Origin: Laspinema palackyanum D2a
GTDB taxonomy: Bacteria > Cyanobacteriota > Cyanobacteriia > Cyanobacteriales > Laspinemataceae
Assembly: GCA_025370845.1 (NCBI GenBank)
Contig: JAMXFF010000035.1
Span: 1-64,000 of the forward strand
Direction: 5' to 3'
DNA length: 64,000 bases
Positions 36,474 through 45,802 of this stretch are shown in pieces. The translations under genes and the position numbers were made by a program. The notes below the pieces were generated by a model, which made no database searches, had not been told where the DNA came from, and saw nothing but the letters and a program-made list of their open reading frames with translations. Each line of letters begins with the position of its first letter. The first letter of the stretch is position 1.

Positions 36474-37468
36474 CAGAACCTCCTGAACGATTGGAAAACA
36501 CCCGGTCTACACTGGGTAAAAAACGACTCAAGGGACGGTAATCCCGGTGAGGGAATGAATGGTATTTTTGCGCTTATAATGGATAAGTCAGTGAACCTAA
36601 ATAAACCCAACCTGTAGTTACATAATTCAGACCCAAGAAAGGCTGTTATCCCGCTAAATTCGGACAACATAGTGTTTATGTCCCCAATTCTATTTTTACC
36701 TGGATTCGGTTCACTTTCCTTTCATCCAATTCATCAAAGCGCGGGTCGATGTGAACGGGTTAAACTAGCGCGTGGGTTGTCAGAACACCGTAACGGTGTC
36801 CCCTTGATTACAAGCCACTATAATTGAATCGCGCTCAAGGCACGGGCCGGATCGTCTGACCGAATTAAGCACCTGTCTCGAAACAGGCTCCCAACTCTTT
36901 GACCCCCCTCGCGGTGAGCGAGGGACTTGCAAGGCTTAGACTGGTGTGCTGACTCAAAAACCTTAGTCGGTTAAAACCCAAGGTGAGTCGGCGCTATTTT
37001 GGGGAATCGAGGGAACACCCCCGGTTTGTTCCGAATGGGATGCTGACCATCCCAGCCTCAGCCCGGTCAGATATTAGCTAATTTTAAGGTCGATCCGGGG
37101 ATTTTTAGCAGGCTTCGTGCCTGGAGGCGATCGCCGTCTAAACGGACTCAGTTTACCCCCTAACTGCTCCTAAATCTCGCTTTCTTGTCGATCCAGTCTT
37201 CTAAAACTACCTAGGATGAACTGCTTTAATCAACTAGATTTCCTGACAATTGCAGTCTGTGGCCCTGGAGAATCCTCCCCCCGACTCCCTCGGTTCGACC
37301 GTGAATTTACATAAAGATTAAAATAGAGACCACAGACCGGGCATTTTACCCGGGTCCTGTCTCGGGGTTGAAGAACATCAAGGGGTCCCCCAAAGCTGGA
37401 CCCATTGGCAGGAATTCGGCCACCGGCGATCGCCGGAGATCTACCTCTAGCGGCCCCTTGATTGAGAT
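36474..37468. other. Long gene-free region between ppc and a small gene
   Basis: About 1 kb with no supported gene. Several hairpins can be drawn: ACACCGTAACGGTGT (36786-36800), CCTGTCTCGAAACAGG (about 36873-36888), CCCTCGCGGTGAGCGAGGG (about 36906-36925), GGGATGCTGACCATCCC and CCGGGCATTTTACCCGG (about 37339-37355). CAGTCTGTGG (37253) also pairs with CCACAGAC downstream. ppc promoter elements lie at the low-coordinate end. The density of short stems would fit one or more small RNAs; I cannot assign a family. No tRNA, tmRNA, RNase P or SRP RNA signature is present. Confidence 0.5.
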
Positions 37469-37708
37469 TCAGTCCTCCTCAGAATGGGGGAAATTCAGGA
37501 CTGGGAGGCGATCGCCTCGAAAAACTTCTTCACTCGCCTGACCCATCGATTGCAGCATTTGACTGACGGCTTTTCCCCCCAGCAAAGCCCCTAGGAATGG
37601 TGGGGTGAGTAAAGTAATCAGCAATTCGGAGGAAATTTTGACAGAAGGCGCGTTGGCATCAGGATTCAAGGAGGTAGGTTCGCTATTCGGTGAGTTCGAT
37701 GAGTTCAT
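37469..37708 (-). CDS. Small hydrophobic-centre protein
   Basis: A 79-residue protein starting at an ATG preceded by GAGG. A Ser/Asn/Pro-rich leader (residues 1-24) is followed by one hydrophobic stretch, SSELLITLLTPPFLGALLGG (about 26-45), and a polar tail, RGDRLPVLNFPHSEED. Probably membrane-associated through one helix interrupted by two prolines. Family and function not recognised; it appears isolated, with gene-free DNA on both sides. Confidence 0.6.
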   Translation of the reverse strand: MNSSNSPNSEPTSLNPDANAPSVKISSELLITLLTPPFLGALLGGKAVSQMLQSMGQASEEVFRGDRLPVLNFPHSEED

Positions 37709-38067
37709 AGGGACCTCGGTTCTAGGTTGACAAGATTATTAAAATGAGAATCGGAGAATGACCCGCTTAGGTCATCTCAACTATGACAAAATTTACGAGT
37801 TATGCTATTTGGAGCAACCCCAGTCCGCTACTGGGACCACAATCCAAATACCCCCGAGGTCAGATCATCTGCTGTTTCAGCAGTTGCCTTTCTTCGTCTT
37901 GATCAGCCATCAGGCGGAAATCTGGCTCGGGTCAAACCCAGTGGCACTGAAGGGTTTCGGAGAGTTCCCGGGATGATATCCCCGAAAAAACTCTCCAGTT
38001 AATCGCCGTAAACGACGGGGTTTCAGACCCGTTTTGAACAGATGAGGAGCGGGGAGAGGAATCATTG
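37709..38067. other. Divergent intergenic region before the DUF1574 gene
   Basis: About 360 bases. Two overlapping plus-strand open frames (37758-37976 and 37802-38002) have no homology-like features. GGGGAGAGGA immediately before ATG 38068 acts as the ribosome binding site of the next gene. Confidence 0.5.
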
Positions 38068-41000
38068 ATGGTAAACACACAGGAGCTGGTGCAGACTAAT
38101 TCAGGAACAACCCTAACCCAATGGGCCGCCCAAGCGTTAGAGGTGACGGAGGAAAACATTCATCTGCGTTTCCGGGGAAACACCCTGCACATTCTCTGGG
38201 AAAGCGAAAACTGTCCATCGATGGCGATCGCTGTCGCTAAACTGACCGATGCCCTCAAAAAACAAGGCATAGAGAGCCTGTTACCCCCAGAGCATCCCCC
38301 CCTTGATGAAATCTTCCTTTACGGTCGCACCCTGGGGACAAAGCGTCCAGATTGGAGTGTGCGAATTGAATCCAGTCAGGCGAATTCCTCGACACCAGAG
38401 GACTCGCCATCGTCTGAGAACGGACCCTCCTCTGCTGAGCCCAAACCCACTCCACCGCCTCCACCCACTCCACCGACTCCCCCCACAGAAAATCTCCCCT
38501 TCTCCATTACCGATGCGCGGATGATGCTCAAGGTTCAGAGTCGGGCCTCCCTGGGAAATCCAGAAGCTGAAGCGCTGCTGGCCAAAGGGATGGCGCGGTA
38601 TCTCACCGAAACCCTCAGCCTCTATTCTATCTCGGTCAAAGTCCTGATCCGACCCCTGAAACGGACCGATCGCACCTGGGGCGATCGGCCCTATCCCCCC
38701 CGTCGTCTCTGGATCTTCTGTCAATCCCCCGATTCCCCAGACGCCACCTCCCTCGCCTTGCCGATCGCCGATCGCTTGCGAGAACTCCAGTTAACCGGAT
38801 GCACCGATGCCGCCATTCTCGGACGCACCACCCCCGATGGCAAACCCGAATTGCTCCTTCGCGTAGACCTCACTCCCACCAAAGAACGGCTCAAAAGCTG
38901 GGCCCGATGGGGGGATATCCCAGCCATCACTCGCCTCTTAAATCTGGCGGTTGCCTCTAAGGGTCTGGAAGTCGGCGTGGTCCAAAAAGACGCCACCCTG
39001 CATCTCTTCTGCGGCAACTCCACCCCAGACTCAGACCCCAGCGCCACCGACTCTCCCCTCGCCGCAGCGGATAAATCCCTCTGCATCGAGGCGATCGCCC
39101 CCATTCTCAAATCCCTCTCCCCCCAAGGACTCCACGCTGTCACCCTCTATGGCTGTCGTTACGGACGCCAACTCGACACCCCCTCTAACGCCCCACCCCT
39201 GTGGGTCGATTGGCTCGACTTACCCGCAGCCCGGGACCCCCTGCTCGCCCTCTCCCCCCGGGAACTCGCCACCCAAGGCAACCTGGACGCCCTCCAGTTC
39301 TTGCTCGATCGCCTCGTCAATCCCGAACTGGATGCCAAACTCAATGGCAGTGGTCTTTCCGTCTTCCTGCGCCAAGACCCTGACCTTCTGCATATCATGG
39401 TCGAAGGCTCCACCTGTCCCGACCAAGACACCCTAGCTCCCCTCATCCTGGAATTCCTCCAGGAATTGCACCTTAATGGGGTCGAGGAGCTTCGTCTCTA
39501 TGGACGTCGGGGGGGAGACAAGCATCCCTCCTGGCGCTACCATACTGCCATTTTTGCCCCTTCCAGCCCCCTCCCTCCCGAGCTGGAACCGACTTTAGCC
39601 ACCCTAGAAGACCCGACTCCGGAACCGCCAGAAGCCCCCGCACCGGAATTAGCCGAGGACAGTCCCGAACCCGCGATCGCCTTTACCCACGGCGAGCCCG
39701 ATGCCAGGGAGGACCTCCCAGAAGCGGTAGAGTCCATGTTTGCCTCGGACCCACCGGAGGAATTACAAGCTTGTCTGACCAAACAGGTGATCCCCCTTGC
39801 GCCTCGGGAGCGTCCCTCCCCGGGTTGGGTCACCCGCTTGCTGTTGCTCACAGGTTTATTTATTCCCGCTAAAACCTTCCGTCGGGCTCCGGCGAGCAGC
39901 AGTAAAGTCGCCTTCATTTGGGGCTTTCTGGGTTTATTAGCCATGTTGCATACCGATTGGCTTTTAGGTGGTGCCGCCTGGTTTACCCTGCCCTCCTCCC
40001 CCGCTTTAGAAACCGCAACGCTGTCGGGAGAACCCCAGGCAGACCCTAGAACCCTCCCCTTGCCCAGTCCCGAGGAGCAATTGAGTCTGGGTGAACTCTC
40101 CCGGAATCCATCGGCGAACGACGATGACCCCATTTTTAATGGTTCTAGCTTTACGGAATTTCAGGAGGAACCGGCGATCGCCGTTAACCCTGAGACGGTG
40201 CCCACCTTTGACTATCCCACCTTTAACTCGCAGCAGTTAGATGAACAACTGCGGTTGTATCTGCAATATTTAGCGACCTCGGGTCCCCCAGATGTGTTGA
40301 TTATTGGCAGTTCCCGGGCCTTGCGCGGAGTGGCTCCCATGACCATTGAGGAGTCTCTCTCCGCCCGTTATCCGGGACTGAAGGTGTTTAATTTCGGCAT
40401 TAATGGGGCCACTGCTCAAGTGGCTGACTTTGTGGTTCGTGAACTGATTCCTCAAGAACAATTACCGAAACTGATTCTCTGGGCCGATGGAGCCAGGGCC
40501 TTGAATAGTGGCCGGAGCGATCGCACTTTTGAGGCGATTTCCCGGTCCCCCGGATATCGCCATCTCCTCCTAGGCAATCGACCTCGGGTCCCGGAAATAG
40601 CCAAGGGTGATGATGACAGTCAGTCCCTTTCATCCCTGAGTGAAAACCTCGTCCAACGGGCTCGGACTGGGTTAAATGTTAAGGCAAGTTATGAAACCCT
40701 CGACCTCTGGATTAATGAGAAGCTGGCATCCCTGTCGGCGAATTATGAACACCGCGATCGCCTCCAAGGTTTTCTGCGGAGTCAACTCCTCTTACCCCTA
40801 GCAGACGTGGCGCGCAATTTTATCCCCGAACCCAGTCGTCCCTCCACAGAGGCGATCGCAGAAACCACTACGGACCCCACCTTCGATTCCGTACAAGAGA
40901 GCATCATCGCCTTAAGCGAAGAATCCGCCGCGTTGTCCAATTCCGACACCCTCCAACCCGCCACCCTTTCTAATGGGTTCTTACCCTTATCGGTGCGGTT

Positions 41001-41394
41001 TAATCCCATGACCTACTATGAAAAACACGCCAGGGTTTCCGGGGACTATGATGCGGATTATGAGTCCTTCCAACTCGCAGGAATCCAAACTGCTGCGGTC
41101 ACCAATCTCCTGGCATTTACCCGCGAACATCAGATTCCCTTGGTGTTTATCAATATGCCTCTAACTCAAGAGTATTTGGACCCAGTACGCCTAGAATATG
41201 AGCGGGAATTCCAAACCTATATGCTGAGTTTATCCTTAGAAAAAGAAGGACTCAGTTTCCGAGACCTCAGTCAACTTTGGCCTACAGAAATCGATCGCTT
41301 TTCTGACCCCAGTCACCTCAACCGCTATGGTGCACATGAGGTTTCTAACCGTTTGTCTCAAGACCCGATGATTCCTTGGCCCCAAACTCAGTGA
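38068..41394 (+). CDS. Four-repeat protein with membrane helix and SGNH/DUF1574 domain
   Basis: A 1108-residue protein. Four related alpha/beta units in the N-terminal half each end in a block like GIESLLP...EIFLYGRTLGTKRPDWSV, GLHAVTLYGCRYG or GVEELRLYGRRGGDKHPSW; Pro-rich linkers separate them. One hydrophobic helix (AFIWGFLGLLAMLHTDWLLG, about residue 615) anchors it. The C-terminal part is SGNH-hydrolase-like: VLIIGSSRALRGV (block I serine), NFGINGATAQ, LWADGARALNSG and FSDPSHLNRYG (Asp-x-x-His). The DUF1574 family occurs in cyanobacteria; the substrate is unknown, with acyl transfer or removal on surface glycan one possibility. ATG 38068 has a good ribosome binding site. Confidence 0.85.
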   Translation: MVNTQELVQTNSGTTLTQWAAQALEVTEENIHLRFRGNTLHILWESENCPSMAIAVAKLTDALKKQGIESLLPPEHPPLDEIFLYGRTLGTKRPDWSVRIESSQANSSTPEDSPSSENGPSSAEPKPTPPPPPTPPTPPTENLPFSITDARMMLKVQSRASLGNPEAEALLAKGMARYLTETLSLYSISVKVLIRPLKRTDRTWGDRPYPPRRLWIFCQSPDSPDATSLALPIADRLRELQLTGCTDAAILGRTTPDGKPELLLRVDLTPTKERLKSWARWGDIPAITRLLNLAVASKGLEVGVVQKDATLHLFCGNSTPDSDPSATDSPLAAADKSLCIEAIAPILKSLSPQGLHAVTLYGCRYGRQLDTPSNAPPLWVDWLDLPAARDPLLALSPRELATQGNLDALQFLLDRLVNPELDAKLNGSGLSVFLRQDPDLLHIMVEGSTCPDQDTLAPLILEFLQELHLNGVEELRLYGRRGGDKHPSWRYHTAIFAPSSPLPPELEPTLATLEDPTPEPPEAPAPELAEDSPEPAIAFTHGEPDAREDLPEAVESMFASDPPEELQACLTKQVIPLAPRERPSPGWVTRLLLLTGLFIPAKTFRRAPASSSKVAFIWGFLGLLAMLHTDWLLGGAAWFTLPSSPALETATLSGEPQADPRTLPLPSPEEQLSLGELSRNPSANDDDPIFNGSSFTEFQEEPAIAVNPETVPTFDYPTFNSQQLDEQLRLYLQYLATSGPPDVLIIGSSRALRGVAPMTIEESLSARYPGLKVFNFGINGATAQVADFVVRELIPQEQLPKLILWADGARALNSGRSDRTFEAISRSPGYRHLLLGNRPRVPEIAKGDDDSQSLSSLSENLVQRARTGLNVKASYETLDLWINEKLASLSANYEHRDRLQGFLRSQLLLPLADVARNFIPEPSRPSTEAIAETTTDPTFDSVQESIIALSEESAALSNSDTLQPATLSNGFLPLSVRFNPMTYYEKHARVSGDYDADYESFQLAGIQTAAVTNLLAFTREHQIPLVFINMPLTQEYLDPVRLEYEREFQTYMLSLSLEKEGLSFRDLSQLWPTEIDRFSDPSHLNRYGAHEVSNRLSQDPMIPWPQTQ

Positions 41395-41417
41395 GGATTA
41401 ACAGGAGTTTAAACCTC

Positions 41418-41585
41418 CCGTTCGTAGTGACGCCTTCAGGCGTCATCGGGAAGAAACGACTGAAGTCGTTACTACAAACAAGGGAAATTCAAGAAAATAG
41501 TTCGTAGTGACGACTTCAGTCGTCATCCGGATGCGTTTTCCTCGCGAAATCAAGAAACGACTGAAGTCGTTACTACGAACGGGTA
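41418..41585. repeat. Cluster of four CGTAGTGACGACTTCAGTCG-type repeats
   Basis: Alternating direct and inverted copies at 41421-41445, 41455-41476, 41501-41525 and 41556-41580 (CGTAGTGACGCCTTCAGGCG and variants; compensating changes in both arms keep the inner stem). It fills the gap between the DUF1574 gene and the convergent next gene. Confidence 0.85.
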
Positions 41586-41598
41586 GAGAATCACCGGG

Positions 41599-43080
41599 TT
41601 AGTCTCGACGAATCCAGCTTAATAGCCAAGAAAATAGGGCAAAAACAATGGTACCCACCGCAATACTAATGAGGATTACCATGACAAATAATGCCACGGA
41701 GGGGGAGCGATCGGGGGGATTGAGGGGTTGATCTAAACTGAGGTAAATGGAACTGGCAGCGACAACGGCAGCAGTTCCCACTCCAACGGCGATCGCTTCG
41801 AGTTTGGTTTCCAGATGTCGTTCGCGATCGATGCGTTCGATTTCGACAATCCCCCGGATCGTGGCGATCGCGCGATCGACCAGTCCCTTGCCATGCACAA
41901 AATAATCTAAATCCGCTTTAATTCGTTCTTGAAAATAAGGCACTTCTTGGCGCGTAAAATTCTCAACAAAACTTAAATCAATCGGTTTTAAATAAAACAC
42001 ATCTAAATTTTGCTTGCGCTGAATTTCATCTAGGGATGCATCGTATTTTTTAGCATCAATGGCGATCGTATTCCGATTTCGTTCTAAAACCTGCTGGAGT
42101 CGGGAATACTCTAAGGCTAATCCAGGCATAATTTTTAGTTTTTGCTTCAGGCTTTCTAAATATTTATACCCCAGCCTTTTATTCGGCACTAAATTACCTA
42201 TTTGTTCATTAACCTCCGAAATGATTGCCTCAATTTCCTCATATTTACGATAGGTTTCCTGGTATCCACTTCGAGTAAAATCAAAACAGGTTAATATTTT
42301 ATTGCGATAATAAAATAACTCAATTAAATCCCAATAGGCGGATTCAAACTTTCGTTTGAGGGTATCATCTCGAAAGAATAGAACTAAAATATGACGATAA
42401 TCGGACTGACTTTCTAAGCTATCAATATCTCCAAATTCAAAAATAGGGCTGCCAAACAACCGACCTTTGTTACTATAAGAGGGCCGCTTTTTTGGGTCCT
42501 CAATCAATTCATCCACACATTGGCAAGCCAAGTTCTTTAACCCTTCGGGAGAAAACTGTTTTTGTTCATCAGTTAAATCCGCCGTGAGGAGGAGCGTTTG
42601 GCCTAAAGAACTTTGAATAAAATCGGGGAGTAACAGATTCGCATGGGTATTAAATTGTCCATAAATTGAAATAGGAACAGCATCGGTTTGGCGCTCATTT
42701 TCTTTTTCGGGCCGACGAATATTCAAGGCTAATGCATAACTATCATACACCCGACGCGGACAAGCAATTCCGGTGAAATTGACGGGATATTCATCCACTT
42801 GCAGAGTGCCTTTAAAGTCGATCAGGCCGTTTTTGTGGAGATTGACGATATACCCTGGTCCTTCTTCTTTGGGGTCGTAAGCCTTGTCTCCTTTCGGTGC
42901 ATAATAACCCAACAAATCCAAAGGAGTGTCATACCCATATTTGTTGAGAATTTGCCCGAGTTTTTTCCATAAATTTTCGGCTCCAGGGAGGATTTTGGGT
43001 TCCGAACGAATGCTGCTTTCATGGCGCAAATGAAAGGCAAACAAATGAATATTTGGGGCGTTTACTTTTGGAAGAGTCAT
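41599..43080 (-). CDS. Large helical protein with two C-terminal membrane helices
   Basis: About 493 residues from ATG 43080; function unrecognised. Residues 1-220 are a mixed soluble domain (LFAFHLRHE, YIVNLHKNGLIDF, PVNFTGIACPRRVYDSYALAL). A long helical region follows (about 250-410, ETYRKYEEIEAIISEVNEQI), then two membrane helices at about 430-448 and 463-488. That order, soluble alpha/beta, long helix, two TM near the C-terminus, is the outline of CorA-like channels, but no GMN motif is present. It could be a distant CorA-type protein or a membrane-tethered coiled coil. Confidence 0.7.
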   Translation of the reverse strand: MTLPKVNAPNIHLFAFHLRHESSIRSEPKILPGAENLWKKLGQILNKYGYDTPLDLLGYYAPKGDKAYDPKEEGPGYIVNLHKNGLIDFKGTLQVDEYPVNFTGIACPRRVYDSYALALNIRRPEKENERQTDAVPISIYGQFNTHANLLLPDFIQSSLGQTLLLTADLTDEQKQFSPEGLKNLACQCVDELIEDPKKRPSYSNKGRLFGSPIFEFGDIDSLESQSDYRHILVLFFRDDTLKRKFESAYWDLIELFYYRNKILTCFDFTRSGYQETYRKYEEIEAIISEVNEQIGNLVPNKRLGYKYLESLKQKLKIMPGLALEYSRLQQVLERNRNTIAIDAKKYDASLDEIQRKQNLDVFYLKPIDLSFVENFTRQEVPYFQERIKADLDYFVHGKGLVDRAIATIRGIVEIERIDRERHLETKLEAIAVGVGTAAVVAASSIYLSLDQPLNPPDRSPSVALFVMVILISIAVGTIVFALFSWLLSWIRRD

Positions 43081-43634
43081 CACTAATTTTCTATATTTAT
43101 TGATTAATGCTGTCGCCGATGCAAAGTGAAAATTCGGGAATTTTCCACCAGGGAGACTGGTGGTTTGGGTTTAAGTTCCATCCTTTATATTCCCTTTATT
43201 GAGCGGTTTCAAACCCTCATATCTTAGCGGAAGGGTCTATTTCCGGCAATCCGTCGAGAGGGGGAAAGTCTCATGTTTTGCTGAGGGCTTCTCCCGCTTG
43301 GCTACGCCTAACCCAACCCCCGATCGCCTGATTGCTGAATTTTAATTTATCTCATGAATTGTCCTGATAATTGGGATAAAATATTAGATTCTTAAGTTAG
43401 AAGGTTTTAGCCGTCGGCAGAGGGAATAGAAACCTGCAAACTAAACTTTTGTATAAGATTTTATAAAACAGCAGAGAATCTCCAATCTATGAATAGGTAA
43501 ACCGATGAATGGATCCTTGAATAATTGTGCAGCCCCACGCCAGACCCGATTGCGATCGCTCCCTGGATTTATTTTATCATCCTCTTGCCCTTGGACGGCT
43601 ATTTTAAAACCCTGTTGACTCCCCTGAGAATCCT
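43081..43634. other. Gene-free region upstream of the helical membrane protein
   Basis: About 550 bases. A 65-codon minus frame at 43441-43638 overlaps the crtD stop and is not supported. No distinct repeat or terminator. Confidence 0.5.
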
Positions 43635-45170
43635 TCAATATCCTTCAGCTTCAATTTGCCGAACTGCCGTGAGTGCCGAATAACTCACCCCAGCAGTTCC
43701 TTCCCCGGGATGGGTGGAATCTCCCACTAACCACAGATGCGGAATCGGAGTCCGAGTGGCTAGTCCAAAGGGTCCGAACGTTGCCACACGCTGACCCACA
43801 CCTCCGACAATCCCGCGATCGCGTCCAGTAAATCGGGCAAAGGTGCGCGGCGTCGCCGATTCTTGATAGACGATTGTCTCTGGATTCAGGGTAAAATACC
43901 CTCCCAACCGGGCAATTGCCTCGGTTTCATACTGTTGCTTTAACTGGGAATAATCCTCACAATTGGTCCAAATTTGCGTATCCGTAAAGGAGGACGCTGT
44001 AATCGTTGCCATACCCTCGGGCGATCGGCCATCTCCCACCCGACTCACGGACACAAATAAAGAATTATTCTCCCCAATTTCTCCCTTATAATCATACAAA
44101 AATTGTAAATGTGGCGGACAATTCTCGGGAATCGCTTCCTGTTTCACTCCCAAATAAACCACAAATGCCCCGGAGGCCGGAGGCAAATTCTCCACCCGAC
44201 GCCGATACAACTGCTGAAATAAGTTTTCTGACCCTTTGGGCAACTCCACTAGGTTAACCAGATTTTGCACCGGCACATTAGCAACAATTAAATCCGGTTG
44301 TTCGGTCCAAATTTCCCCAGTTTTTTGATTGAGAATTGTCACGGTCGATGCGCCGGTTTCTGTAACCTGAATCTGTTTGACCGTATGGCGCATGAACAGT
44401 TCGCCCCCATGTTTTTCTAACCCTTCGACGAGGCGATCGCTCAATACCTGCATACTCCCTTTTAAATGGGATAACCCTTGGGGAGATTGGGACACCCCTA
44501 ACGCCGTTGCGGCATATAATAACGCCGTTTCCTGGGCATTCACCTGGGAATATAATTTCAGTTGCAAATCCAAAAAGGTTTTCAGCCGCTTGTCTCGTTG
44601 TAATCCCAACCATCCCAAGGCATCCCCTACCGTCATTAACGTAAAGGGAACCGTCACCATCGTATCGGGACGGAGGGCTTTAATTAACTGCCAAACATCC
44701 CAGAGATTCCTCGGAGGTAACACCGGATCTCGGCCTTGAAACTGCCAGGAAGCGCGAAATAAAGTCGCCATTAGCTGCCAAAAAGTTTCGCTACCGGGAA
44801 ACTGGCGCTGCCGTTCCAGTTGCCATTGTTCCGGGTCCCGCCAAATATTAATCGGGGTGGTTTCTCCAGGCAGAAACACCGCGCAGGCGGGGTCACAGTC
44901 TGTTGCTTCGGGTAGGTTAATTCCTAATTCTGAAAAAATCCGATGATGAATCCCCCCCGGTTCTAATCCGGCGACTTGTGTTGCCCCCACATCAAAGGTA
45001 AATCCCTGTCGTCGGAAGGTCGAAGCGCATCCCCCTGGAACGATCGCCAGGTCGAAAACCCGCACTGCATAGCCTCTTTTGGCTAACAATGCCCCGGCAG
45101 TTAACCCGCCAATTCCTGCCCCAATCACAATAACGCGCCGTTGGTTTTTACCCTGATGATGGCTTGACAT
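43635..45170 (-). CDS. crtD: C-3',4' carotenoid desaturase, CrtD type
   Basis: FAD-dependent amine-oxidase-fold desaturase, the kind that acts at C-3',4' in myxoxanthophyll synthesis. The dinucleotide motif RVIVIGAGIGGLTAGALLAK is at residues about 12-31, followed by VRVFDLAIVPGGCASTFRR and FDVGATQVAGLEPGG. The C-terminal FAD block LWLVGDSTHPGEGTAGVSYSAL is intact. At 511 residues and with the internal pattern PQGLSHLKGSMQVLSDRLVEGL it fits CrtD better than phytoene desaturase, but the exact reaction rests on family resemblance. Confidence 0.85.
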   Translation of the reverse strand: MSSHHQGKNQRRVIVIGAGIGGLTAGALLAKRGYAVRVFDLAIVPGGCASTFRRQGFTFDVGATQVAGLEPGGIHHRIFSELGINLPEATDCDPACAVFLPGETTPINIWRDPEQWQLERQRQFPGSETFWQLMATLFRASWQFQGRDPVLPPRNLWDVWQLIKALRPDTMVTVPFTLMTVGDALGWLGLQRDKRLKTFLDLQLKLYSQVNAQETALLYAATALGVSQSPQGLSHLKGSMQVLSDRLVEGLEKHGGELFMRHTVKQIQVTETGASTVTILNQKTGEIWTEQPDLIVANVPVQNLVNLVELPKGSENLFQQLYRRRVENLPPASGAFVVYLGVKQEAIPENCPPHLQFLYDYKGEIGENNSLFVSVSRVGDGRSPEGMATITASSFTDTQIWTNCEDYSQLKQQYETEAIARLGGYFTLNPETIVYQESATPRTFARFTGRDRGIVGGVGQRVATFGPFGLATRTPIPHLWLVGDSTHPGEGTAGVSYSALTAVRQIEAEGY

Positions 45171-45475
45171 TCGAGATACGCTTTACATTTTTTAATATTT
45201 TTTTAATTGTAAAGGATTTTTCACAATTTGGGAACGGTGGGCGAGGGGCAAAAATCGACGAGGTAAAAGATTCAGGTTGTGCTCCCGACTGTCTCCCCCA
45301 TCTGAGATTGGAGAATTTTAACCCGAATTTAACCTGGGGCATTCTGTAATTTTAACAAAAATAGGGCAACGGTTAAGGGGCTGTCATGAGGGCAAATGGC
45401 TGTCACTCCTGAGTGTTAGATAGAGTTGGCATAGTAGATGATTCCCTGATAGGGTGAAGGCGATCGCGTTGCGAA
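45171..45475. other. Intergenic region between STAS and crtD genes
   Basis: About 305 bases holding the crtD promoter region; AT-rich around 45180-45215 (AATATTTTTTTAATT). No hairpin with a T-run is evident after the STAS gene. Confidence 0.45.
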
Positions 45476-45802
45476 TTAGACTTGGATGGTTGTGCCGACT
45501 CGAAGCATTTCATCATCCGACTCGGACTCTACAATATCGAGTTCACAGGCGAGGTCACTGATTTCCAAAATGTATTGAACGGAAGTATTTAAGTTGCACA
45601 AACTTAAGCGTTTGCCAGTTTTGCGAACTAGGCGATCAACTGCCAATAAAGTGCTGACCCCACAATGACCTAATGACTTGACCCCGGCCAAATCAATGAA
45701 ATAATGGTTATAGTTTTCCGCGACTAACGCTGCAATTTTTTGCTGAAGCATTGCGGAGACTTTTACATCTAAATTGCCCTGGGGTTTAACAATGACGTTC
45801 AT
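45476..45802 (-). CDS. STAS-domain protein lacking the usual phospho-serine
   Basis: A 108-residue anti-sigma-factor-antagonist-like protein; GGAGGAG before ATG is strong. The STAS core is clear: MNVIVKPQGNLDVKVSAMLQ, HYFIDLAGVKSLGHCGVSTL, ALVRKTGKRLSLCNLN-type strand (here VRKTGKRLSLCN) and ILEISDLACELDIVE. In SpoIIAA-like proteins the motif is DSSG, with the second Ser phosphorylated; here it is GHCG, so the phosphoacceptor Ser is Cys. It may work without phosphorylation or use another residue. The RsbU-like phosphatase at 2038-3489 is the sort of enzyme that would act on normal members. Confidence 0.88.
   Translation of the reverse strand: MNVIVKPQGNLDVKVSAMLQQKIAALVAENYNHYFIDLAGVKSLGHCGVSTLLAVDRLVRKTGKRLSLCNLNTSVQYILEISDLACELDIVESESDDEMLRVGTTIQV

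Noticed and set aside
37253..37340. Possible tRNA-like T-arm (GGTTCGACC)
   Set aside because: No matching acceptor, D or anticodon stems can be drawn around it.
43441..43638. 65-codon frame upstream of crtD's end
   Set aside because: Overlaps the crtD stop by four bases and resembles random translation.
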